Source: Kiloniellaceae bacterium
GTDB lineage: Bacteria; Pseudomonadota; Alphaproteobacteria; Kiloniellales; J153
Reading direction: 5' to 3'
Assembly: GCA_021776215.1 (NCBI GenBank)
Contig: JAJFGI010000086.1
Span: 1-37,010 of the forward strand
DNA: 37,010 bases
Both the position numbers and the translations under genes were made by a program. The notes under the pieces were generated by a model. The model did not search any database. It had not been told where the DNA came from and was given only the letters and a program-made list of their open reading frames with translations. Of this stretch, positions 1 to 12,317 are shown one piece after another. Position 1 is the first letter of the stretch; the number at the start of each line of letters is the position of its first letter.

Positions 1-1272
1 CGCGACCTTGCCTGGCGACTGGGTGTCACCGTCGGCACGATCAGCCGGGCCTATGCCGAGGCCGGACGGCGGGGCCTGGTGAGTGGCGAGGTCGGCCGCG
101 GCACCTATGTGCGCACAGCGATTCCGGCGGTCACCCAGGCCATGGCCGGGCCGGCGCCCGGGGACACCTTCATCGACATGACCTTGAATTTTCCGGCGGC
201 CGGCAGCGAAGCGGCCGCCATAGGGCCGGTCCTCCAGGCGATGGCCGCCGATCCGGCAACCCCGGACCTGCTGCGCTACCACGCGAATGGCGGCATGCCC
301 GCGCATCGCGCCGCCGGGTCGGAATGGCTGGAGCGCTGCGGCGTGCCGGTAACGCCGGAGCGCGTCCTGGTCACAGCCGGCGCGCAACACGGCGTGACCA
401 TCGTGCTGGCCTCCCTGACCCGGCCGGGCGACCGCATTCTGACGGAGGGGGTGACGTATCCGGGGGTGCAACTAGTCGCCCGATTGTTGGGCCTGCACCT
501 GGACCCCCTGCCCCTTGACGCCCACGGCCTGCAGCCGGAGGCCTTGGACGCGGCCTGCCAACGCGGGAGCTACCGCGCCCTTTATTGCATCCCGACATTG
601 CACAATCCGACGACGGTGACCATGCCGGCGGAACGGCGCCAGGCCATCGTCGACATCGCCCGCCGCCATGGCCTGCCGATCCTGGAGGACGACATCTTTC
701 GCCGTCTGGCGCCGGAACCGCTGCCACAGCCCCTGTGCACGCTGGCGCCGGAGCTGGTCTACTATGTGACGGGTCTGTCGAAAACGACGGCGCCGGGTTT
801 GCGCGTCGGCTTCGTCGCCGCGCCCGCCGTCGCCGTCGATCGTCTGGCCAGTGCCATCCGCACCACCTGCTGGATCGCGCCGCCGATCACGGTTGAGATC
901 GCCTGCCGCTGGATCCGCGACGGCTCGGCCGAACGCATCCTCCAGGACCTGCGGCGGGAAGCGGCGTGGCGGCGCGAGCGGACTCTCAAGGCCCTCGGCC
1001 GCTGGGACATCGACTGCGCGCCCGGCGCTTTGCATATCTGGCTGCATCTGCCCGAGCCCTGGCGCTCCACCGACTTCGCCGCCGAGGCCAAGCGGCGCGG
1101 TCTGGGCGTGACTCCCGCGGAAGCCTTCTCGATCGGCCGCCGCGCGCCCTCCCATGCCATCCGCGCTTGCTTCGGCCCGCTGCCGAGCCGCGCGGTTCTG
1201 GACAAGGCGCTGGGGATTCTCACCGAGATGCTGGAGGATCGGCCCCTCCAGGCCTTCGGCTCGATCGTCTAG
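1..1272 (+). CDS. PLP-dependent aminotransferase-like transcriptional regulator (MocR/GntR type), 5' truncated by window edge
   Basis: Reading frame is open from base 1 (RDLAWRLGVTVGTISRAYAEAGRRGLVSGEVGRGTYV = GntR-type winged HTH), followed by an aminotransferase class I fold with YYVTGLSKTTAPGLRVGF around the PLP lysine. Confidence 0.88.
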   Translation, partial: RDLAWRLGVTVGTISRAYAEAGRRGLVSGEVGRGTYVRTAIPAVTQAMAGPAPGDTFIDMTLNFPAAGSEAAAIGPVLQAMAADPATPDLLRYHANGGMPAHRAAGSEWLERCGVPVTPERVLVTAGAQHGVTIVLASLTRPGDRILTEGVTYPGVQLVARLLGLHLDPLPLDAHGLQPEALDAACQRGSYRALYCIPTLHNPTTVTMPAERRQAIVDIARRHGLPILEDDIFRRLAPEPLPQPLCTLAPELVYYVTGLSKTTAPGLRVGFVAAPAVAVDRLASAIRTTCWIAPPITVEIACRWIRDGSAERILQDLRREAAWRRERTLKALGRWDIDCAPGALHIWLHLPEPWRSTDFAAEAKRRGLGVTPAEAFSIGRRAPSHAIRACFGPLPSRAVLDKALGILTEMLEDRPLQAFGSIV

Positions 1273-2087
1273 CGGTCCGATCCGTCGAAGGGCCGCACCG
1301 TATGGCCGTGATTGACCGGTCCGTGACCGCGGCCGAGGCCGGGCGCGGTGCGAATGGCCTCGTACAGGTAGGCGCGGGCGCGCACCACCGCGGCGCGCAA
1401 ATCCAGGCCCTGCCCCAATCCCGTGGCGATCGCCGAGGCCAGGGTGCAACCGGTGCCGTGCGTGTGCGGCGTATCGATGCGCGGGCTTTCAAAGGTCTCG
1501 ACCGTATCGCCGGCGACCAGCACATCCACGACGGTCGCGCCGCTCAAATGCCCGCCCTTCACCAGCACCGCACCCGGCCCCAGATCGCGCAGCCGCTTGC
1601 CGGCGCGCACCATGCCGTCGACATCGCCGATGGTCTCGCCGCACAGGCACTCCGCCTCGGGAGCATTGGGGGTCAGCAGGGTGGCGCGCGGCAACAGCCG
1701 CCGTATCAGGATCGCCACCGCCCCGGGATCGAGCAAGGCATCGCCGCTTTGCGCCACCATCACCGGATCGACCACCACGGGTATGGCTGGGTCGAGTGAA
1801 TCGAGCACCTCGCACACCGCGCCGATCACGGTGTCGGAATGCAGCATCCCGGTCTTCACCGCATCCGCGCCAATATCCTCCAGGACGAGCCGCATTTGAT
1901 GCTGGATAAAGGCAGGGTCAACCCCAACGACCCCAAAGACGCCGCGCGTATTCTGCGCCGTCAGCGCGGTGACCGCCGTGGCGGCGTACCCGCCCAAGGC
2001 CGTCACCGTCTTGATATCGGCCTGAATGCCGGCGCCGCCGCCGGAGTCCGACCCGGCGACGATCAGCACGCGGGCGGGCGCGGCCAT
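1269..2087 (-). CDS. thiD: Hydroxymethylpyrimidine/phosphomethylpyrimidine kinase
   Basis: VLIVAGSDSGGGAGIQADIKTVTALGGYAATAVTALTAQNT and HGTGCTLASAIA motifs typical of ThiD. Confidence 0.95.
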   Translation of the reverse strand: MAAPARVLIVAGSDSGGGAGIQADIKTVTALGGYAATAVTALTAQNTRGVFGVVGVDPAFIQHQMRLVLEDIGADAVKTGMLHSDTVIGAVCEVLDSLDPAIPVVVDPVMVAQSGDALLDPGAVAILIRRLLPRATLLTPNAPEAECLCGETIGDVDGMVRAGKRLRDLGPGAVLVKGGHLSGATVVDVLVAGDTVETFESPRIDTPHTHGTGCTLASAIATGLGQGLDLRAAVVRARAYLYEAIRTAPGLGRGHGPVNHGHTVRPFDGSDR

Positions 2088-2100
2088 CCCCGGCCCCTAA

Positions 2101-3456
2101 CTAGCTACGGGCGCCGCGGGCGACGTCGGCGATGGTGCCGATGACGCTGTCCACCGCGGCGCCGACCTGGCCGGCATCCTCGCCCTCGCCCATGACCCGG
2201 ATCAGCGGCTCGGTCCCCGATTTGCGGACCAGCAGCCGGCCGCCGCTACCCAGCGCGGTCTCCGCCTGGGCGATGGCCGCACGGACCCGCGCGTCCTCGA
2301 GAGGGGCGCCGCCATTGAAGCGGATGTTCTTGAGGATCTGCGGCAACGGCTCGAACAGGCGCGTCACGGCGCTGGCCCGGCCGCCACTCTGCACCAGAAC
2401 GGCCAGGACCTGCAGGGCGGCGATCAGGCCGTCACCGGTCGTCGTATGGTCGCTGAGCACCACGTGGCCGGATTGCTCGCCGCCGACGTTGAAACCGCCA
2501 TCGCGCATGCGCTCGACCACATAGCGGTCGCCGACCGGCGTGCGCGCCAGTTCCAGCCCGAGGCTGGCGATAAATCTCTCCAGCCCCAGATTGGACATCA
2601 CCGTCCCGACCACGCCGCCGCCGGTGAGTTGGCCGGCCTGATGCCACGAGCGAGCCACCAGGGCCAGCACCTGGTCGCCATCCACCAGCCGCCCGGTCTC
2701 GTCGGCCAGCACGACCCGATCCGCGTCGCCGTCCAGGGCCAAGCCCAGATCGGCGCCATGCGCAACTACGGCCTCCTGCATGGCCTCTGGTGTAACGGCG
2801 CCACAATCCTTGTTGATATTGAAGCCATCCGGGGTGACGGCGATGGGCACGATCTCGGCGCCCAGCTCGTAGAGCACCTTTGGCGCCACCCGGTAGGCCG
2901 CTCCGTTGGCGCAATCCACGGCGATCTTGAGGCCGTCTAGGCGCAGGCCCTTGGGGAAGGTGTTCTTGACGAACTCGATATAGCGGCCGACGGCATCGTC
3001 CAGGCGCCGGGCCTGGCCCAGATGATCCGCGGCCGCCAGACCATCGGCGCCGCCGTTGTCGATACGCGCCTCGATGGCCCGCTCGATGTCGTCGGACAGC
3101 TTGTAGCCGTCCGGTCCGAACAGCTTGATGCCGTTATCTTCATAAGGGTTGTGCGAGGCCGAGATCATGACCCCGAGATCGCCGCGCAACGATCGGGTGA
3201 GCATGGCCACCGCCGGCGTCGGCAGCGGCCCGAGCAGCACCACGTCCATGCCCACGGCGATAAATCCGGCGGTCATCGCCGGCTCCAGCATATAGCCGGA
3301 CAGCCGCGTGTCCTTGCCGATGACCACCAGATGGCGGTGGTCGCCGCGCTGAAACTGAGCGCCCGCCGCCTTGGCCACCGCCAGGGCGGTTTCCGCGGTG
3401 ATCGGCTCGCGGTTCGCCGTTCCCCGTATGCCGTCGGTGCCGAATAGCTTGCGCAT
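2101..3456 (-). CDS. glmM: Phosphoglucosamine mutase
   Basis: [15 protein letters not shown] start, [14 protein letters not shown] catalytic serine loop, DGDADR metal site, [12 protein letters not shown]. The ORF track start (3471) is 5 codons upstream of the likely start. Confidence 0.96.
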   Translation of the reverse strand: MRKLFGTDGIRGTANREPITAETALAVAKAAGAQFQRGDHRHLVVIGKDTRLSGYMLEPAMTAGFIAVGMDVVLLGPLPTPAVAMLTRSLRGDLGVMISASHNPYEDNGIKLFGPDGYKLSDDIERAIEARIDNGGADGLAAADHLGQARRLDDAVGRYIEFVKNTFPKGLRLDGLKIAVDCANGAAYRVAPKVLYELGAEIVPIAVTPDGFNINKDCGAVTPEAMQEAVVAHGADLGLALDGDADRVVLADETGRLVDGDQVLALVARSWHQAGQLTGGGVVGTVMSNLGLERFIASLGLELARTPVGDRYVVERMRDGGFNVGGEQSGHVVLSDHTTTGDGLIAALQVLAVLVQSGGRASAVTRLFEPLPQILKNIRFNGGAPLEDARVRAAIAQAETALGSGGRLLVRKSGTEPLIRVMGEGEDAGQVGAAVDSVIGTIADVARGARS

Positions 3457-3561
3457 GGTTCCTCGACTCAACGCCGCGAGGGGTTAAGAAAATCGGAATT
3501 CCGCCTTATAGCAGAACCCACCGCGGCAAACACGGCCTTCCATATTGGCCCGCGACCAGGG

Positions 3562-4632
3562 CTACTGGCTGCCGGCACCTTCACTCTCGATAGCGTTCCA
3601 CACCGCCAAGGCCTGCAGGGTTTCCACCACGTCGTGGGCGCGGATGACCTGAACCCCGCGTGCGACCCCCGCCAGCGCTCCGGCGAGCGAACCGGGCACC
3701 CGGTCCTTGGCCGCCCCGGCCGCGGCCACCCGCCCGATGAAGCTCTTGCGGCTAACGCCGAGCACCACCGCGCACCCCAGGCCCTGGAAGACCGCGAGCT
3801 GATCGAGAATGCGCAGATTGTGGGCCACCGTCTTGCCAAAGCCGATGCCGGGATCCACGGCGATGCGCGCCCGCGGAATGCCCGCCGCCGCGCACGCGGC
3901 AACGCGCGCCGCCAGGAAGTCGTATACATCGAGGGGCGCATCATCGTAACGCGGCTCGCGCTGCATGGTCTGCGGCTCGCCCCGCATGTGCATGAGGATC
4001 ACCGGCGCCTGCCGCCGGGCGGCCAGGGCCAGGCTCTCGGGATCGCCGGCCAGAGCCGTCACGTCGTTGACGATCCGGGCCCCCGCATCCAGGGCCGCGG
4101 CCATGACCGCGGCGCGGCGGCTATCGATGGAAACCAGAACACCGGCCTGGGCCAATCCGGTGATCACCGGCACGACGCGGCGTAATTCTTCCTCCGGCGG
4201 CACCGGTGCCGCGCCGGGGCGCGTCGACTCGCCGCCGACGTCGAGAATGCCCGCCCCCGCCTCGTGCATGGCCAGCCCATCGGCGATGGCCCGTTGCGGG
4301 TCGAAGCGGTCGCCACCGTCGGAGAAACTATCGGGGGTGACGTTGATGACCCCCATCACCTGCGGCCGCTCCAGATTCAGGCCGGCAAAAGGCGGGCGGG
4401 CGGCACTCAGCTGGCGCAAGAGGTCTTCGGCGGCGGCGGCAAGCCCGAACCTCTCGGCCCACTTTGCGGCCTCCGCCGCGGCGATCACGGAGCGGGCGCG
4501 CTCTGTCGCCCCGTCCCGAACCACGGCTTCGCACTGCTGAAATCGCAACGGCCCGCCGGCAAGCGGCACGTCATCCGCAGCGGCAACCGCGCCAATCCGC
4601 ACCAGCGGTCGAAGCGTGAGACTGGCGGTCAT
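3562..4632 (-). CDS. folP: Dihydropteroate synthase
   Basis: PQVMGVINVTPDSFSDGGDRFD, GAGILDVGGESTRPGA and GVSRKSFIG motifs. Confidence 0.95.
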   Translation of the reverse strand: MTASLTLRPLVRIGAVAAADDVPLAGGPLRFQQCEAVVRDGATERARSVIAAAEAAKWAERFGLAAAAEDLLRQLSAARPPFAGLNLERPQVMGVINVTPDSFSDGGDRFDPQRAIADGLAMHEAGAGILDVGGESTRPGAAPVPPEEELRRVVPVITGLAQAGVLVSIDSRRAAVMAAALDAGARIVNDVTALAGDPESLALAARRQAPVILMHMRGEPQTMQREPRYDDAPLDVYDFLAARVAACAAAGIPRARIAVDPGIGFGKTVAHNLRILDQLAVFQGLGCAVVLGVSRKSFIGRVAAAGAAKDRVPGSLAGALAGVARGVQVIRAHDVVETLQALAVWNAIESEGAGSQ

Positions 4633-4668
4633 GGCGTATCGCCTCGACTAAAGGTCACCGGATGCGCG

Positions 4669-4694
4669 AAAGCCCCGCGCACGCACGGGGCTTT
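4669..4694 (-). terminator. Hairpin AAAGCCCCG-CGCACGCA-CGGGGCTTT in the ftsH-folP spacer
   Basis: Perfect 9-bp inverted repeat just downstream of the ftsH stop; short T run (TTT) on either strand. Confidence 0.55.
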
Positions 4695-4726
4695 GCGATG
4701 TCGAGTTACGGCCGTTCGAGCTTTGC

Positions 4727-6661
<1,935 letters not shown>

Positions 6662-6779
6662 AACCCAATCCCCTTCCTCAGCGCGTCTGGGCCCGGTGGG
6701 ACTTGGCCACCGCCGGCCAGGCGCAAATCAAGCCCGCTTTCTTGAGCCTCTTGGCTATTAAGATAATGTGCGTTGTCGC

Positions 6780-8126
6780 CTAAGCAACTGTAAAGGACCC
6801 GGCGGTTAAAGAAATTCTTGGCGAAAAACTGCTGGCCATCATGGTTAATCTCCCGGCTCCAGCTCGCCCGTAGCCCAATTGCGGGACCGAGATCAGCCCC
6901 AAACCGTCGCGAAGGGCCGGCAGACCGTGGGTCGCCGAGGCCGGAATAGTCGTGGCGAATGCCGGTTCAGCGGCCCGCACTTCGGTCCAGCCAGCGGCCC
7001 CAAGAGGACCTACCGTTAGGCCGCCCCGGCGTGGCGCGGCGCGGCGGTGCACCCGCAGGGCAAAGCGATGATCCCAATACAATGTCTCGCCCGCCCGAAC
7101 CAATCGGTCCCCAGCCCGGCCTGATTCGCGCACGACCAGAATGCGCCCGCGCCGCGGCATGAAGCGGCAGCCGCCCAGGGTCGCCCCGCTCTCCAGCCCG
7201 GCGACCACCCGTCCATAGAGCCGCTCCAGGCGCTCCAGGCGCGGCGGGTATTCCAAACCGCCCACCAGCATGGCTATGCGGGCCAAGGCGCGCAGGCCGA
7301 CCTCAGGGGCCGCCGCCGCCAGGGGCGCCGGGTCGAGCCACAGGAAGCCGGCCGGATGCACCGTGGCGGCGCGGGCCAGGACCGTCGCGGTGGATTGCGC
7401 CAAGGCCGTCCGCGCCCGGCCCAGCCGCGTCGCGGTGGCGGCAAGACGGGCCGGGCTCAGCCCCTCGGCGGCCAGCGCCGGCATGAGCCCGCGCAGGCGC
7501 ACCCGGGCATGCGCGGGGTCCAGGTTGCTCGGATCCTCGATCCAGGGCACGCCGCGGCGGCGCAGGGTCGCCTCCAGGCCGGCCCGCGGCAGACCCAGCA
7601 GCGGTCGCAGCACGCGCAGTCCCGGCGTCTCGGTAACCGCCGCCATCGCCGCCAAGCCGTCGAGACCGCTGCCCCGGCCGAGGCGCAGCAGGAAGGTCTC
7701 GGCCTGGTCCTCCAGTTGATGGCCGAGCGCCAGATGCAGGATCCCCTGGCGGGCGCACCAGTCGCCGAGCAAGCCATAGCGGGCCCGCCGGGCCGCCGCC
7801 TGCACGTTCGCGGTCGGCTTGGCGCCGCGCCAGCGCAGCACCCGGTGGGGCACGCCGAGCGGACGCAAGGTCCGGCCGACTTGCGCCGCCTCGGCCGCCG
7901 ATCCCCGGCGCAGGCCGTGATCGACGGTCAGTGCGGTCATGGTGCCGCCGCGCGCCGACACCCAGCGGTGCAGCAGCACGGCGAGCGCCATGCTGTCGGC
8001 ACCGCCGGAGACGGCGGCGGCTACATGTGGCTTCGGTTCGAAGGGTTCGAAACCGCGCATCAGCGCGGCGAACTCGGTCGCGGTGATAGCCTTCGCCGGA
8101 TCCGTTGCCGGCCGGCTCACGCTCAT
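6780..8126 (-). CDS. tilS: tRNA(Ile)-lysidine synthetase
   Basis: VAAVSGGADSMALAVLL PP-loop (SGGxDS), LALGHQLEDQAETFLLRLGRGSGLDGL. Confidence 0.93.
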   Translation of the reverse strand: MSVSRPATDPAKAITATEFAALMRGFEPFEPKPHVAAAVSGGADSMALAVLLHRWVSARGGTMTALTVDHGLRRGSAAEAAQVGRTLRPLGVPHRVLRWRGAKPTANVQAAARRARYGLLGDWCARQGILHLALGHQLEDQAETFLLRLGRGSGLDGLAAMAAVTETPGLRVLRPLLGLPRAGLEATLRRRGVPWIEDPSNLDPAHARVRLRGLMPALAAEGLSPARLAATATRLGRARTALAQSTATVLARAATVHPAGFLWLDPAPLAAAAPEVGLRALARIAMLVGGLEYPPRLERLERLYGRVVAGLESGATLGGCRFMPRRGRILVVRESGRAGDRLVRAGETLYWDHRFALRVHRRAAPRRGGLTVGPLGAAGWTEVRAAEPAFATTIPASATHGLPALRDGLGLISVPQLGYGRAGAGRLTMMASSFSPRISLTAGSFTVA

Positions 8127-8130
8127 CGGC

Positions 8131-9111
8131 TCACGAGCAGCCGAGGCGCTGCTGCTCCTGCTTGGCGCGTTGGATCAGGGTGACGGCGGCGTTCTTGTAG
8201 CGCTTCAGCAACTCGGTGAGCGTGCCGCACGCATCCGTCTTGTTGCCCAGTGATCCCAGGGCCAAACCGAGCTTGAGCAGGTTGTCCGGCGCCTTGGAAT
8301 TGTCCGGATATTCCTGGTATGCCTCGGCGAAGGTGACCGCCGCCTGCTGAAAATCGCCGCGCACGTAGTAAGTCTCGCCCAGCCAATACTTGGCGTTGCC
8401 GGCGAGCGGGTCCTGCGGATGCTCTTCGACAAAGGCGCGCAGCGCGATTTCCGCGTCGTTGTAGTTGGCCTGACTGAGCAAACCGAAAGCGTGGTCGTAT
8501 TGCTCCTTCGGCGTGCCGGTGGCGAGCGCCGCGGCGGTCTGCTGGGAGCCCGCGGCCGGTGCCGGTGTGGCCCCGCCGGCGGCCTGCTGGGCGCGCAAGG
8601 CCTCGACTTGCGCCGGGTCGACCGTGCCGATGACACCGGGTGTGCCCGGGGCGGCCGACGGCGCGCCGGCCAGGGTGCCGCTGGGCGCGCCCAAGCTGCC
8701 GGCCGAACTCATGCTTCCGGGCGCCGGCGCCAGACCGGGGGTCGCCTGCTCCAGGCGCTGCAGCCGCACTTCCAGGTCGGCGGCGAGGCGATCCAGCCGC
8801 TCGGCGACCTGGTTGTACCGGAAGGCTGCCTCCTCGGCCTGACCGGTCAGGGAGCGCAGCTCGCTTTCGAACTGCGAGAGCCGCAGCTCGATCCGGGCCA
8901 GCGCGGTGGAGCCGCCGCCACCGTCGGCGACCGGAAGTTCCACCGGCTCGGGCGGCGTCTCGCCGCGGTAGACTTGCCGCTGCAGGGTGATCAATTCCCG
9001 CTGCAGCCGGTCGATTCGGTCGACCAGACCTTGCAGTTGAGAGTCCTGTGCCAAGGCGGGCGGCCCGGCGACCAGCAAAAGCGCGGCGAATATCAAGGCG
9101 ATCTTGGACAT
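8131..9111 (-). CDS. cpoB: Cell division coordinator CpoB / YbgF (Tol-Pal associated TPR protein)
   Basis: Signal peptide MSKIALIFAALLLVAGPPALAQ, coiled coil, C-terminal TPR repeats (EQYDHAFGLLSQANYNDAEIALRAFVEEHPQDPLAGNAKYWLGETYYVRGDF); downstream of pal. Confidence 0.92.
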   Translation of the reverse strand: MSKIALIFAALLLVAGPPALAQDSQLQGLVDRIDRLQRELITLQRQVYRGETPPEPVELPVADGGGGSTALARIELRLSQFESELRSLTGQAEEAAFRYNQVAERLDRLAADLEVRLQRLEQATPGLAPAPGSMSSAGSLGAPSGTLAGAPSAAPGTPGVIGTVDPAQVEALRAQQAAGGATPAPAAGSQQTAAALATGTPKEQYDHAFGLLSQANYNDAEIALRAFVEEHPQDPLAGNAKYWLGETYYVRGDFQQAAVTFAEAYQEYPDNSKAPDNLLKLGLALGSLGNKTDACGTLTELLKRYKNAAVTLIQRAKQEQQRLGCS

Positions 9112-9256
9112 CGCCCGGAATCGGTCAGAAGAACAGCGAATCGGCGCAGACATCGTTCACCCTTGGTTGTCGCGCGGCCCCGGGGTGGAACAATCGGGAT
9201 CTTGGCCGGGAGCTTGGCCGACTTTTGTGCCGGAATTTCTTGGCGGAATTGTGGCG

Positions 9257-9274
9257 CCGCCGGGGCCCCGGCGG
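9257..9274. repeat. Perfect 18-bp palindrome CCGCCGGGGCCCCGGCGG
   Basis: Read directly in the pal-cpoB spacer. Confidence 0.85.
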
Positions 9275-9358
9275 GACTTCCGTCCGCTGTTCCGCCCGCG
9301 TCCGACAAGGCTAGTCGGCAAAATGCCACCCCTCGACGGCTGCCAATCGTAGGCACGT

Positions 9359-9407
9359 CCGACCCTGGCCCGCGGCGCGTTCACCGCGAGCCAGGGTCGG
9401 GTCTTTT
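9359..9407 (+). terminator. Terminator-like hairpin CCGACCCTGGC...GCCAGGGTCGG followed by GTCTTTT (plus-strand polarity)
   Basis: 11-bp perfect inverted repeat (9359-9369 / 9390-9400) with T4 on the plus strand; both flanking genes are on the minus strand. Confidence 0.45.
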
Positions 9408-9425
9408 GACAGCCAGCGGCCGTGG

Positions 9426-9938
9426 CTAGTTGACGACGAAGACTCCGCGACGATTTTGCGCCCAGGCGTCTTCATTCGAGCCGAGAACCGCCGGACGCTC
9501 CTTGCCGTAGCTGATCGTCGTCAGCCGATTCGCGCTCACCCCGAGTGCGGCCAGATAGTCGCGCACCGAGTTCGCACGCCGGTCGCCCAGGGCGAGGTTG
9601 TATTCCCGCGTGCCGCGCTCGTCGGCATGGCCCTCGATGGTCAGGGTCACGGCCGGGTAGTTGTTGAGCCAAACGGCCAGCGACTCGACCGTCGCCCGCG
9701 CATCGGGTTGCAGATCGCTCTTGTCGAAATCAAAGAAGACCCGGTCGCCAACGTTCGCGACGAGATGCTCCTGAGTGCCGGGGGTAGGGCCAGGAATCGA
9801 AGTTACGCTTGGCGCTGTCGTCGTCGAAGTGCCGGCAGTCGAGCCACCGCCCGCCGCCCCCCCGGACTCTTCGGACGCAGTACCGCATGCGCCCAGCAAG
9901 AATGCGGCCGCAACGAAAGTGAGGAACTTGAATCGCAT
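9426..9938 (-). CDS. pal: Peptidoglycan-associated lipoprotein
   Basis: Lipobox-like LLGACG, OmpA domain VFFDFDKSDLQPDARATVESLAVWL...IEGHADERGTREYNLALGDRRANSVRDYL. Confidence 0.97.
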   Translation of the reverse strand: MRFKFLTFVAAAFLLGACGTASEESGGAAGGGSTAGTSTTTAPSVTSIPGPTPGTQEHLVANVGDRVFFDFDKSDLQPDARATVESLAVWLNNYPAVTLTIEGHADERGTREYNLALGDRRANSVRDYLAALGVSANRLTTISYGKERPAVLGSNEDAWAQNRRGVFVVN

Positions 9939-10086
9939 TTGATGCCCTCTCGAGAAGTCCCCGGAATCGGGTGAAGATAGGGTCGACCTAAGGCTGGTAT
10001 GTATGGGGTCACCCTACGAGAAAAGAGAAACGTCGGGCGCGCCGGCATCCTGTCGGCGAATCCGCGCAGAATATACCGGTGCCCCC

Positions 10087-11430
10087 CTACGGAATCAAGG
10101 GGGACCAAGCCGGATCGGAGCCGTCGATGGGTGTCGCGAGCTCGCGCTCGTTGAATCCAGTCAGATCAATTGTATAGACTTTTGACTCAACCTTGCCGCG
10201 TTCGTCCGCCCGCGACTGGCGATAAAACGACAGGACGCGGCCGTTTGGCGCCCAGGTCGGCCCCTCGACGAGAAACCCTTTGGTAAGCATACGCTCGCCA
10301 CTGCCGTCGGGGCGCATCACACCGATGAAGAACTCCCCGGCATGAATCCGGGTGAAGGCGATAAGATCGCCGCGCGGCGACCACACCGGCGTGGCGTAAC
10401 GTCCTGGACTGAAAGTGATTCTGCGCACATTGCCGCCATCGGCCGACATGATATAGAGCTGCTGCGTGCCGCCCCGGTCAGAGTTGAAAACGACCTCCTT
10501 GCCGTCCGGCGAATAGGACGGCGAGGTGTCGATGGCCGGATGGTCGGTGAGCCGCGCCACCTTCCGGGTGCGCAGATCCATGGTGTAGATCTCGGTGTTG
10601 CCCTGGCGGGCCTGGCTCATGATCACTTTATTGCCATCCGGAGAGAACCGTGGCGCAAATGTCATACCCGGAAAATCTCCGAGAACTTCCTGCTGGCCGG
10701 TGGCCAAATTGAACAAATACACCCGCGGCACCTTGCCCACGTAGGACAGATAGGTGATTTCCTGGGTGGTTGGCGAGAAGCGCGGGGTCAGCACCAGGGC
10801 GCTCCCCTCGGTGAGGAATCGGTGGTTTTCGCCGTCCTGGTCCATGATCGCCAGGCGCTTGACCCGCCGGTTCTGCGGCCCGCTTTCGGCGATATAGACG
10901 ATGCGGGTATCGAAATACCCCTCCTCGCCGGTCAGGCGCTTGTAGATCGCATCCGAAATGATGTGCGAGACCCGGCGCCAATTCGACGGGGTGGTGAAAT
11001 AGGCCAGCCCTGTCATCTGCGTCTCGGCGAAGACGTCCCACAGGCGGAACTCCACGCGCAGCCGGCCATCGGCCTGAAGCTGCACGGTGCCGCTGATGAG
11101 GGCCTGGGTATTGATCAGGCGCCAGTCGGCGAAGCGCGGACCGGCGCGCAGGGTCGCCGGATCCTGGATGAAAGCCCCGCGATCGATGGGCTTGAACAGG
11201 CCGCTGCGCTCCAGATTGCCGGAGATGACGCCGGCGATGTCGCGGCCGACGCGCGCCTCATCGGGCGTTTCGCCGAAGAAATCGGTCACGGCCACCGGCA
11301 GCGGTTCGACGAAGCCGCGGGTGATATCGACAACCAGCTCGGCGCGCGCCGGGACAATGGTCACTACAGTTGTTGCCATGACGGCAAGAACCAGGAGGGC
11401 GGTGGACAGGTTTTTCATGTGCGCTTTCAT
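10087..11430 (-). CDS. tolB: Tol-Pal system protein TolB
   Basis: Signal peptide after MKAHMKN, six-bladed beta-propeller repeats ([67 protein letters not shown]). Start overlaps the tolA stop (ATGA). Confidence 0.97.
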   Translation of the reverse strand: MKAHMKNLSTALLVLAVMATTVVTIVPARAELVVDITRGFVEPLPVAVTDFFGETPDEARVGRDIAGVISGNLERSGLFKPIDRGAFIQDPATLRAGPRFADWRLINTQALISGTVQLQADGRLRVEFRLWDVFAETQMTGLAYFTTPSNWRRVSHIISDAIYKRLTGEEGYFDTRIVYIAESGPQNRRVKRLAIMDQDGENHRFLTEGSALVLTPRFSPTTQEITYLSYVGKVPRVYLFNLATGQQEVLGDFPGMTFAPRFSPDGNKVIMSQARQGNTEIYTMDLRTRKVARLTDHPAIDTSPSYSPDGKEVVFNSDRGGTQQLYIMSADGGNVRRITFSPGRYATPVWSPRGDLIAFTRIHAGEFFIGVMRPDGSGERMLTKGFLVEGPTWAPNGRVLSFYRQSRADERGKVESKVYTIDLTGFNERELATPIDGSDPAWSPLIP

Positions 11431-12299
11431 CATGTTCCAAACATCTCTCGCGGATTGAATCGCAGCGTCAGCTCGCGCCATATCTGGTACTTCTTCGGGG
11501 GCAAGCGAAAGGGGCTGCATTTGTAGATGGCCCGTTGCGCGTTCTCGGCGGCACTGCGGAAATAGCCGTCTCGTGACATTCGTGCAACATCGACGACGTC
11601 CGCCCGCTGCAACGAGCCATCCGGGTTCAGGGTGACACGGATCTCAACCACCATGTCCTCGGCGGACACCGCCCCGGGGTCCAGCCGCCAGCAACTGAAC
11701 AACTGCTGCTGGATGGCGCGGACCATGTCGTTCTGCTCAAAAACGCTCACCTGGCGGCTGACCGGTCCCGGCTTTTCCGCCGTGGGGGTTTCCTGCTGCG
11801 GCGGGGCCGGCTCCTGTTTCAAGCGCTCAACGTTGCGCAGGATCGAGGCGAGCGGATCCGCTTTCGGTTCTTCCTTCTTTTTCGGCGGAGGCTCCTTCAA
11901 TTCCGGCCGTTTGCGCGGCTTTGGCGGTATCTGAACCGCCACTTCCGGCTCCGGCTCCGGCTCGGGAATCGCCTCGGGCGGCGGTGGCGGTTCAGGCTCC
12001 GGCTTCGCTTCGGGCTTTGGCGGTTCGGGTTCCGGCTCGGGTTCCGGCTTTGGCGGCTCCGGTACCGCCTTGGCCTCCTCGACCGGCGGCTCGGGCTTGG
12101 GCGCGACCTCCTCGGCGGTGGTCTCCGGCTTCGGCTCGGGCTTGGGCTCCGGTTTCGTTTCGGTCAGCTCGTCGGGCGTGACGATCTGCACCGGCATCAC
12201 TGTTGTCGTCGGCGGCTCGACGAACGACGGCAGGCCGAAGATCAGCACCGCCAGCACGACGCCGTGAAAGACGCTGGAGAGGAGGGCGCCCTTGCGCAT
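11430..12299 (-). CDS. tolA: Tol-Pal system protein TolA (TonB-like, Pro/Glu/Lys-rich linker)
   Basis: N-terminal TM, long EPKPEPKPE low-complexity linker, C-terminal periplasmic domain; lies between tolR and tolB. Confidence 0.9.
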   Translation of the reverse strand: MRKGALLSSVFHGVVLAVLIFGLPSFVEPPTTTVMPVQIVTPDELTETKPEPKPEPKPETTAEEVAPKPEPPVEEAKAVPEPPKPEPEPEPEPPKPEAKPEPEPPPPPEAIPEPEPEPEVAVQIPPKPRKRPELKEPPPKKKEEPKADPLASILRNVERLKQEPAPPQQETPTAEKPGPVSRQVSVFEQNDMVRAIQQQLFSCWRLDPGAVSAEDMVVEIRVTLNPDGSLQRADVVDVARMSRDGYFRSAAENAQRAIYKCSPFRLPPKKYQIWRELTLRFNPREMFGT

Positions 12300-12317
12300 G
12301 GCTAGGCCGGATCCATG

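Noticed and set aside
472-1449. 325-aa minus-strand ORF
   Set aside because: Antisense to the MocR-like gene and out of frame with thiD; no domain.
10342-11526. 394-aa plus-strand ORF
   Set aside because: Antisense to tolB; no recognisable domain.
11900-12200. Repetitive ggttccggctcgg-type DNA
   Set aside because: Simple consequence of the Pro-Glu-Lys linker of TolA, not a mobile or regulatory repeat.
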